DNA from: Rhizopus arrhizus
Taxonomy: Eukaryota > Mucoromycota > Mucoromycetes > Mucorales > Rhizopodaceae
Assembly: GCA_024220505.1 (NCBI GenBank)
Contig: JAKZZE010000019.1
Coordinates: 1,042,334-1,106,333 of the forward strand
Reading direction: 5' to 3'
DNA length: 64,000 nucleotides
Shown here: positions 35,583 through 44,300 of the stretch, one piece after another
Position numbering within the stretch: the stretch's first letter is position 1
Layout: every line of letters begins with the position of its first letter
Translations under genes and position numbers: made by a program
Notes under the pieces: generated by a model
Databases searched by the model: none
What the model was told of the DNA's origin: nothing
Seen by the model: the letters and a program-made list of their open reading frames with translations, nothing else

Positions 35583-37019
35583 TATAACATTATTCCCAAC
35601 ACAGATCAATAAAATACTTTGATTAGATTTTTATATTAAGCTTTATTCATATTAACTTCACATAGTCAAATAAGATGACATGGTTGTAATATAGTTTAGT
35701 GATAGTATGAGCATGTTAAATAAGGAATGACGATTACTTACCGGATCATCATTAGTCATGAATACATTTATCCTGACTGAGATATTATTGTTAACAATGA
35801 TATCCAATCACGGAACTAAAAGTCTTTATATTCATCCGTACCGTCTCCTTAAATAGTTATATCTGAAACCATCCCAATAGCATAATTGACAATACAAGCT
35901 AGGAACAGGCTAGACTAATAATTAGAAATAGTAATCATCTATTCTGTCAAATTGATTATAAATCTGTCCTAATTCTTTATCCGTATCATGTCTATAAATA
36001 CTCTCACTTTTTACATGTAGAATTTATTTTTTTGAATAATACAATAGTTATCTTAACTTAATAAAGAGATACCAAGTTCTAACAGTATTTCTTTATCTTT
36101 GTTACTATATTACATTTTACCTAAACTCCCCCTTCCTAAACAGTGTCTTTCAGACTTGTAGCAAGAATTTCTTGGTATAGCTCTGAATTCATGGTACCAT
36201 CATAGACCTGACATGCGTATCCAGGTCCTGCGCTGGTTATACAACCCCATAGCATGAGACCGCCGCCTCCATGCTTCACAGTAACGTCGATATGGTGAGG
36301 CTGTAGACGATCGCATTTTTTTTTCCAACAATATTTGCAACCGTCAGAGCCTCAAATGTTAATTTTGGTCTCATCAGAAAAGATCACACGTCGCCAATTA
36401 TGTACTGTCCAGTATTGATGCTTTTTGGCCCATACCAATCGAGCCTTCTTGTGCTTTTCAGTCAATAATGGCTTCTTCTTTTTGATCTCAGCATAAATTT
36501 CAACTGAATGTAAAACATTGATGGTCAATTGATACGACATAGGGTGTCCAAGCTCCTCTAACTTCATTTGCACATCCTTGGCAGTCTTCAAATAACCCGT
36601 GAGTACTTGTCTCTTGATGTATCGACGCGTTGATTCTGTCACAATGCTCGGTCTACCTCCACTTTGACGTATTCTATTATGCATCCACTTATTTGCATAT
36701 CTATTAGCGGTATTTCTATGCATCCGCACTCATTTCCCAATGACTGTAGGGTCAACGTTATGTTCTAATAGTGCTTTGATACTGTTTTGAACATCGGATG
36801 GAAGCGTTTTGGGCATTCCTAATGATGGATGGACACTGGCGATGTATGATGCGTTTGGGTAAAGTAGGAAAGAAAAAAAAGGAAAACAATTGCAAAAAAG
36901 TTTATTTTAAGGTCCCCAGTGTGACTAGATACTCCACAGACTAATTTAAATCTGCCGGAAAAGTTTCAGTCCGGGTATATGATATCAAACGCATTTTCAT
37001 TGTAAAAGTCAAAAAACGG

Positions 37020-37354
37020 TGTCGTATTTACATCATTAAATACTTATTATTCGTATGAGATTACTCAGATCTTATATAAGAAATAACAAGTACTGAATAC
37101 ATAATATTACTTATTACATATTCCTTAAAAGCTCATATACTATGTTTATATTGTTCAAGCTCAATACTAAAATTGACCTTGAACTCACTTCGGTCCCTGA
37201 ATAATTTCATTTCCTATATAAAGGCGTAGTTTGATTAAATGGGTTCTCTCTCTCGTCTTGAAATCTAATAAAGAGGTTACATAGAGACTCATTCACTAGT
37301 TTTCAAGTACTATTTCCTTTCTTTTTTCTCACTTAATTATCTGCAAATATCTCA
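37020..37354 (-). repeat. Solo LTR of the LTR-E family (TSD AACGG)
   Basis: 335 bp, TGTCGTATTT...GCAAATATCTCA on +, flanked by AACGG at 37015-37019 and 37355-37359. It is the reverse complement of the LTR at 61932-62263 and inserted within the inner palindromic motif of the Tc1-B right TIR. Confidence 0.9.
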
Positions 37355-37557
37355 AACGGCACCAACCGACCTCCGCTTTTTACTGGGCTCGCTTTAAGTG
37401 TATACTCAGCGTAGGACTTTGAAATTTTGTCGATAAATTATAATAGTGTTAACTTTGTTTGGTTCAATTTTTATAATGTTTGCTGTTAAACTGACAGACT
37501 TATGCTCCTATTTCCGAAAAATTAGGTTACGTTGGTGCAGTTTTTTGACCCACTGTA

Positions 37558-38587
37558 TATTTGGATGATATAATTTGCTTTAGCTCGTCTCTTGAACAAC
37601 ATCTGGTTGATTTGCGCTCTGTTGTTACCCGTCTCCGTGATGCTTCTCTTACGGTGAACCTCAAAAAATGTAAGTTTGCATGTGATCGTCTTTCATTCCT
37701 CGGCCATGTTATCTCTCCTAGTAGGCTGCATACTGATCCTGAAAAGATTCGTGCGGTCGCTGACTTTCCTCAGCCTGTCGATGTTCCGTCTCTCCGTTCT
37801 TTCCTCAATCTAGCTGGCTATTACCGTTGCTTTATTAGCAAGTTTGCTGCTATCGCCGCTCCTCAAAACGATCTACTCGAGAAAGACGCTACTTGGACAT
37901 GGTCTGATACTCCTCAACATGCTTTTGATACGCTGAAGACGGCTCTGACTTCTGCTCCCATTCTACGCTTCCCTAATTTCTCGCGCCCTTTCGAACTTCA
38001 TACCGATGGTGCCTGTACCGCTGGCATTGGTGTTATCCTTTGTCAGCGCGATCCTCGAAACAACAGGGCTTATGCTGTCGCCTTCGCTTCCCGCTCTCTG
38101 TCTCCTGCCGAGCGCAATTATGGTGTCTCCGAAGTCGAAGGTTTGGCCATTGTCTGGGGTATCAAGAAATTTGCTCCCTATCTGGCTTCCACTAAATTTA
38201 CTGTCATCAGCGATCATCATTCCCTCCAGTTCTTGAACAAAAGCAAATCTATCGATCTTTGTGGTCGTTTGGCTCGTTGGACTCTTGCCTTGCAACAACA
38301 TGACTTTGATATCGTTTACCGTCCTGGTTCCAAGAACGCTGGCCCTGATGCTCTCAGTCACTATCCGGTTTCCTCTAGGTCTTCCTCCGCCTCTCTAATG
38401 GTCAATTCTCTGCAAGCTTCCGATTTCTCTTCCGCCGAAGTTGCTGATCCTTATTGTCAACGGTTACTTCGCGGTCCTCTTCCTTCTGGTTTTTCCTTCG
38501 AGTCTGGTATCCTCTTCTTTGGCCCCCGTCCGGTACTCCCTGCCTCACTCCGTAACGAAGTCTTTGATCTCCTTTATGCTCACACTA
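37558..38587 (+). pseudogene. LTR-A reverse transcriptase end and RNase H
   Basis: Starts with the catalytic motif YLDDIICFSSS, continues through the RT thumb (FLGHVISPSRLHTDPEKI, FLNLAGYYRCFI) and RNase H (FELHTDGACTAGIGVILCQ, EVEGLAIVWGIKKF, VISDHHSLQFL) into the spacer before integrase. No stop in about 343 codons, so the gene was in good shape when Tc1 elements hit it. The end is the TA target of the DD34E Tc1 element. Confidence 0.85.
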
Positions 38588-40190
38588 CAGTAAGGGACAA
38601 AATCAGTCCGGTTTTTGGTTTTTTCGCAATGCCTCGCCGGGAATTAAACTTAGGGCTTCGCTTTGCTGACGAAACATTTGCACGCAAGCTAGACAAAATT
38701 ATTGGTGTAACCTAATTGCTTCTACCACCATTTTCTCTGTAGTTATGGCGGAAAAAGTGATTTTCCGTGATTGTTGCTAACGCCCGATTTTGCATTAGAC
38801 ACCATATCTCCAGAAACAGTCACTGGACTGGCTTGAGATTTAGTTTGGTACGTCTTATGACGTCAGTGAACGCTAACGTGTTCTCATATTTTAGCTTCTT
38901 TTATTTTTTTACATTTTTCTTTTTCCTCATTTACCTCATCTCAGATTAGCCAAACACGCCATGACAGCAAAGAATGCCGACAAACATGCCCAAATTGAAA
39001 ACATGTTGAACCACTCCATTCCATGGGATGTAATTAAAAAAAAGTAGGCTGTGGAAAGTCCATGATTCGAAGAATTTCAAGGAAAACCAAGTTGCAGTCA
39101 AAAAATAGCGCGGGTAGACATCGTTTACTCACACCTAGGGAGGAAACCAAAGCAGCTAGAGACATAAGGCTTGGCTTATCTAAAAGCGCAGCCGATGCTT
39201 CCTTTGGCGTTAAAAAACCAGATCAAATGGTCAATCCAAAAACAATTGCTCGTACTTTGAAACGCAAAGGTCTAAAATCGACTAAGAAAAAGACGGTAGT
39301 TCCACTTAATAATGACAAGCAAAAGGCACGATATGATTGGGCAAAGGCTCATAAAGACTGGTCCGAGACTGATTGGGAACGCGTTGTCTTTTCTGATGAG
39401 ACAAAGATCCAAAAAAGAGGGTCTAATGGCCTAGAATACGCTTGGAAAGAGGATAATGCACCTTATCGAGACCATCACTACAAAAAGAAACATGCTTATG
39501 GAGGAGGCGGGATCATGCTTTGGAGTTGCATAACTATACATGGAGGGGGCTACATGTCCTGGCTACAAAGTAATGTAAATGGTGAGCTATACACGTCAGT
39601 ACTTGAGGAGGAATACAAGGAGACATTGAAGTATTATGGCCTGCAAAGTAAGGACATGATCTTTCAACAAGATAATGCAAGCATCCATTGTGCTTCAGCT
39701 CCTTCAAAATGGTTCCAAAAGAACAAGATTAAGCTCCTGAGTTGGCCAGCATACTCCCCTGACCTTAACCCAATTGAAAATGCATGGGCCATGCTTAAAA
39801 AGAAGGAACAGATGACAAGACCACCTTCTTCTGTGGTTGAGACTGACCAAGCATTTTTTGACCGGGTTTCGAAGCTTTGGTATGACCTAGCAACTCCAGA
39901 GTACTGTAGAAACCTTATTCACTCTATGCCCCGTCGAGTTCGGGACGTAATCCAGCGTAAGGGCCGCGATACCAAGTACTAATCGAAATTCAAAAAAATA
40001 AAAATACATTATTTTCAATATATCTTCTTATAACATGGCGGAAAATAAAAAATACCATTTCCGACAAATATTGTCAACTTTGTTGAAGGAAGAGACAAAT
40101 TTTTCGTCAGCAAAGCAGAGCTTTAAGCTTAATTCCCGGCGAGGCATTGCGAAAAAAACCAAAAAAACGGACTGATTTTGTCCCTTACTG
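38588..40190 (+). mobile_element. Tc1/mariner element with about 95-bp TIRs (DD34E)
   Basis: 1603 bp flanked by TA at 38586-38587 and 40191-40192. Ends CAGTAAGGGACAAAATCAGT with inverted repeats of about 95 bp at roughly 90% identity, including GCAATGCCTCGCCGGGAATT. It is inserted in the integrase part of LTR-A, whose frame continues on both sides (…YAHT / TSGHLG). These ends are unrelated to those of the other Tc1 families here. Confidence 0.9.
38961..39982 (+). pseudogene. DD34E Tc1 transposase, one frameshift near the N-terminus
   Basis: The most likely start is the ATG at 38961 (MTAKNADKHAQIENMLNHS). The frame breaks at an eight-A run near 39030-39037 and the rest of the protein continues in the next frame to the TAA at 39982. 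From 39062 on, 306 codons are open: a helix-turn-helix region (SKSAADASFGVKKPDQM), first Asp in VVFSDETKIQKRG, second in FQQDNASIH, Glu in SPDLNPIENAW, spacing 34, C-terminus RKGRDTKY. If the run slips during translation the protein could still be made; otherwise a shorter product from the Met at 39062 would lack the first helix-turn-helix. Confidence 0.8.
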
Positions 40191-40436
40191 TACCTCTGGT
40201 CATCTTGGTGTTGGTCGTACTGTTCAACGGTTCTCTCGGCTCTTCTATGCTCCTGGTTTGAACAATTGGGTAAAAGAAATGGTTAGTCAATGTGATACTT
40301 GTCAACGTGTGAAAGGTTCAAACACCACGCTAGGCCATACTAACCTCAAGCACTCGCTCTCTCCGGCTCACCCTTTCGATATGATTGCTGTTGACACTTT
40401 TGGTCCTCTGCCCACGTCTCGATCTGGTAACAAGTA
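40191..40436 (+). pseudogene. LTR-A integrase fragment
   Basis: Codes the zinc-binding HHCC part of integrase (SGHLGVGRTVQRFSRLFY ... CDTCQRVKG) and the first catalytic Asp region (FDMIAVDTFGPLPTSRSG). Cut at 40436 by the TA target of Tc1-D; the DDE remainder is not found to the right of Tc1-D. Confidence 0.8.
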
Positions 40437-41062
40437 CAGTGGGTGAAAAAACTCTAAAAACGTTATGATACACTATGTTCACAAATTATTCGTGCAGCTT
40501 CAGGAAAAAAATTCGTGCAGTTTAAAAATAAAAATTGATTCAGACTCAGGATTAATCTTCATCCAATAAAAGAAAACAATTTCGAGCACTTAAAGGGAAA
40601 AACTTCGTGCAATATCAGCCCCTTTTTTTTCACTTCAATATTCAATTCAGTATGGACTCTTTTATTCACGAAGATGGAAAAGGAAATATGTTAGACGACC
40701 AAGGAAACGAAGTTTTTACGGTCGATATGGAAGTAGATGATGAAACTTATCCGCTTGAAAATGTAACGGATTTGAATCATTATCTTGACCTGAAACCACC
40801 TGAGAGAGTGAAGCAAGAAAAAGAAAAGAAGCTATCCGAGAAGCCTGATAAAAATCAGATATCAGAAAAAGGAAAGAAAACCTACAGACGCTACAAGCCT
40901 GAGGATAAAGAACAGTTTTTTTTTTCTTATTTATGAGAAAAACATGGATATAAGAGAAGCTGCTAGAGCCCTTAAAATGCCAGAGACTACCGCTCAAAGC
41001 TGGTACAAAAAGGAAAGTGAGAATCCAGAGGAAGAAATTGGAAGAAAAAAAGGTAGTGGCAG
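40437..41062 (+). mobile_element. Tc1-D left part: terminal repeat and transposase N-terminus
   Basis: TA at 40435-40436, then CAGTGGGTGAAAAAACTC and a terminal repeat of about 110 bp. The transposase starts at the ATG at 40652 (MDSFIHEDGKGNMLDDQG), has an acidic then Lys-rich N-terminus and enters a helix-turn-helix (DIREAARALKMPETTAQSWY). A ten-T run near 40916-40925 shifts the frame by one and creates an early TGA. The coding sequence stops at 41062, where LTR-B begins. Confidence 0.75.
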
Positions 41063-41272
41063 TGTCGTGTTTGGTCATTAATGATGTCTTTATTTATTAT
41101 TTTATGATTGATCTCAGTCAAGCCTACGTCAGACTATATAATTAATAGTCAGACAATATAATCCAGGGTTCATTCTAAATTATTAGTTCCTCTCCTTTTT
41201 CTTACTTAATAAATAGTAGTTGTTAGCTATTGACTCCTTACTGTTTTCATATTATAAGTACCAAATATCTCA
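41063..41272 (+). repeat. LTR-B 5' LTR
   Basis: 210 bp, TG...CA, followed by a T run and then the gag start at 41316. An AATAAATAG near 41210 may serve as the poly(A) signal. Confidence 0.9.
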
Positions 41273-41315
41273 TTTTTTTCAATAAGCCACTCCAACTACT
41301 ACTACCACTACAAAC

Positions 41316-44300
41316 ATGGCCGTCATCACTCGCAACAACCGCCCCACTCGCACATCTCGTGCTTCCATCTCTTCTGTCTCTTCTTTGTCCTCTGTTGTTT
41401 CTGAGGTTACTTCTTCTCGTCCTGTTTCTCCTGTGGCTCCTGGCCTGGACAACTTTTCTGACCGTCCTGGGTCACCTTCCTACGTGGAAATGGTCACTGG
41501 TTCCCGTTCTCGTTCGCCTTCTCCTGCTGACTCAGTCAGTGGTGCTATAGGAGAGAGACTTAACTCTCTTTCTATAAAGAAGGACGAATCGTCTTTGGTA
41601 TGTGGTGACGCCATTAGTCTGTCCACTGCTGAAGATGACGTTGTGATGGAGGATGCACCTCTGAACAACGCTCGCCGTGCCATTAGTGGTGAGAAAAAGA
41701 ACGCCTCGCGTTATTCTAAGTCTGTCTCGAACAATAAGAGCAGATCTTATGAGAAATTAAATCACTTTCATCGTAAGTATGATGAGACAACTGGCTTACT
41801 CGACAAGTTAGTTGAGAAACGTGATTTGGAAGAAGATGAGTCTAAAAGAAAGGCTCTTAAGATTCAAATACGCGAGTACAGGGAAGATTTGGAGTACTAT
41901 GAGGAGCGTATTACCAAGCTGGATGAGATCATCGCTAATGAAATTAGCCGAAAGATGAATGAGGTTGGGAGCAATACCAACAATACTCGTGAATCTGAGC
42001 CTACCATCCCCATCAAGGTCATTCCTCCCTTTCGCCTGTTGGTCAGCGCTGCATACAGTCTTAAGCATTACAATGCTAGCAAGATCAGCCCTGACGATGT
42101 GAAGAATGATAATGCCTTTAAAACGGTACAGGATTTCATCAGGAAGTTTGAGACAGTCCTGAAGCACTACAATGTCAACATTGACAAGAACGGGCTGAGA
42201 TATCTCCAGGTATCCATTGAAAATGGCCAGGATGATAGGAGCATCAATTGGCTCCAACATAAGCTGACTGTAGCTGATTTCAAGAACAGTAATTGGGAAG
42301 GAATCAAAGCCGCTCTCATAGGCAAGTTTGGTGAGTCCTTCACCTACTTGCAGTATCGTCAAAAGCTGATGAGAATAAGGCAGCTCAATGGCGAATACTT
42401 GAACACGTACGTTGACAGGTATATAGATCTCATGACCAAAGCCAAGTTTGCAGACAGTTCTCTGGCAGTAATGCATTTCCTGGGCACGTTGATTGCACCT
42501 GTCAAGGATTGTTTGGAAAGAAAACTGGCTGAAATACGCGCAAAGAAGAATGCTGAGTTCATCTTGGAAGATGACTCGTTGTCGAACATTCAGACAATCA
42601 TAGAAAACAACAAGATGCATTTTATAGAAGAATGCAAGAAGAGCTTCCCTGATTTGAAAAATCAGGAAAGACCCCAACTCAAGTCTGCCAACAATAAGGC
42701 ACCAAGACTTACGGAAACGAAAAGAAAGTTTCATGGCGACGAGCAGAGATACTTTCCTGCAAACAAGAATAGGGAAAGAAATTTTCACAAAAGGCCCGCA
42801 CACAGCATGCCTAAATGTCGCTATTGTGGGGACAAATATACCCCTGGTCACCTTGACAAATGTCGAGAAATGGAAAAACGTCGTGACCATTATATAAATA
42901 AAGATACGGGTTTTAGAGCACACAAAGATGCACCCAAAAACTATACTGGTAATTTCTCCCAAAGGCGTAGATCATTTGAAGAGAAAATTCATAACAGAAA
43001 TGATTCACGCATAGCGGTTCATAATGTTGAGAAGGTCGAGAAACAGACCATTACTGAACCAGAGATCATGCAAACACATCCTGCGGATGAGGTTATGAAT
43101 GACCTTTTAAATGATGATGAAGTCATCAGTCCGTTTCAGAAAGCGTTGAAACAAGTTCAGGAGAAAAAGAAGCATAAGCAAGGTAATGTTCGTTGCTACA
43201 GTTTAAAAACAAAAGAGGAGACACATCCCACTATGCTTCAAAGCCCTTACTCATTACACACTCCTTTTTTATTGAACGATCATAGATTAATAGCTCTCGT
43301 CGACACAGGCGCAGATATTTCTTTCATAAGTAAAAATGCTGTTAATAAATTGAAACGGCGTGTTATTCCAGTTCATGGTTCATTACTGTTAGCAGATAAA
43401 GAAAAAACTGTTAAACGAGTGGGAGTGACCGATAAGTTAAATGTCGGGTACAAAGGACAAATTATAGCTCATGAATTTGAGGTTTTGAACATGCATGATA
43501 AGATAGACGCTATTTTCGGAAGGGATATATTACCAATCTTAGGAATCCACCTTACTGGTGTTGCTACTAATTGGGATGACAACAAAGTCAAATTTGATGA
43601 CTCTATTGAAGACTCAGAATACATTCCAAATGTTTCCAATGCTGGCACACCAGATGAACATGAAGCTTTATTACTGACGCTACAATCTCACATTGATAAA
43701 AATCAACAGATTGATGTTCATTCCTTATGTAATCTACCAGAAGCCGTAGTAAAGTTAGATACTCCTCATGGAAAACATGCACACGTCCGGCAGTATCCTA
43801 TTGCAAATAAGATGATGCCAATCTTTGATGAGGCTGTAAAAACATGGCTCGAGAACGGTGTCATTATACGTGCGCCACCCTCACCATGGAATAGTCCTAT
43901 CACATTTGCTCCAAAAAAGGATGCAAATGGTAATCCCACTGATTACAGACCGTGTATTGATCCTCGTAAAATCAATGCTCTACTGGAGCCCGATAACTAT
44001 CCATTACCATTGATTGATGATATTTTCCATGACCTTGCTGGTTCTACCATTTTTACTTCACTTGATCTCAAAAGTGCATTTCATCGATTACCAATTCGTA
44101 AATCAGATCAAGTCAAAACTACTTTTACTCACAGAAACAAACAATACATGTTTCGTTCAGCACCATTCGGATTGAAACATGTCTCCAGTCATTTCATGCG
44201 CATCATGAACCTCATTCTCAATGATCTACCCAATGTTCATGTGTACGTGGATGATATTGTGATTGGCACTCCAGGTGATTCCATGGAAAAACATTGTCAA

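Larger units (their letters stand above)
33829..36142. repeat. Solo LTR (TSD GTGTC), interrupted by Tc1-C
   Basis: Ends TGTTAAGG...CCTAAACA, flanked on both sides by GTGTC (33824-33828 and 36143-36147). Removing Tc1-C leaves about 650 bp. The perfect 5-bp duplication and the transposase frame continuing on both sides prove a clean insertion followed by LTR-LTR recombination. Confidence 0.85.
33476..36816 (-). pseudogene. Tc1-B transposase, split and mutated
   Basis: Minus strand, ATG at 36816, N-terminal part to 36143, then the solo LTR, then the C-terminal part 33828-33476. It has a helix-turn-helix N-terminus (NRYANKWMHNRIRQSGGRPS), the first Asp in VIFSDETKIN, the second in FQHDNDPKH and the Glu in SPDLDPIEHVW; Asp to Glu spacing is 35 (DD35E). 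It ends RKGGSTRF in the style of Tc1 proteins (here KKGGSTRF). TGA stops occur at 36730-36732 and at 36352-36354, the latter replacing the conserved Trp of NVWGSDG. Confidence 0.8.
33263..37555 (-). mobile_element. Tc1-B: Tc1/mariner element holding three later insertions
   Basis: Flanked by TA at 33261-33262 and 37556-37557. Terminal inverted repeats are about 210 bp long (33263-33471 and, split by a solo LTR, about 37008-37555). They begin CAG(A/T)G and GTCAAAAAACTG. Each repeat carries the terminal motif twice in opposite orientation: the inner copy is at 33451-33471 on the left and 37008-37376 on the right. Nested inside are a solo LTR (33829-36142), Tc1-C within that LTR, and an LTR-E-family solo LTR (37020-37354). 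Without these the element would be about 1.65 kb. Confidence 0.85.
31624..40436 (+). mobile_element. LTR-A: Ty3/gypsy retrotransposon broken by nested insertions
   Basis: One Ty3/gypsy element can be followed through pieces: gag (32283-32648), RT start (33000-33262), RT/RNase H (37558-38587) and integrase (40191-40436). Two junctions are simple: removing Tc1-B (with one TA) and the DD34E Tc1 element (with one TA) restores an uninterrupted frame across each. A third is not simple: between the gag piece and the RT piece only a solo LTR is present, and the end of gag, the protease and the first part of RT are missing. The integrase is cut off at 40436 by Tc1-D and its remainder is not found on the other side. 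Confidence 0.8.

Noticed and set aside
34747..36354. TGA read as Trp (alternative code)
   Set aside because: Host genes use TGG for Trp and stop normally, and the TGA codons occur only in decayed transposases.
37963..38361. 132-codon minus-strand open stretch
   Set aside because: Antisense shadow of LTR-A RNase H.
41808..42962. 384-codon open stretch on the minus strand
   Set aside because: It is antisense to LTR-B gag, has no domain, and its length follows from codon bias of the intact + strand gene.
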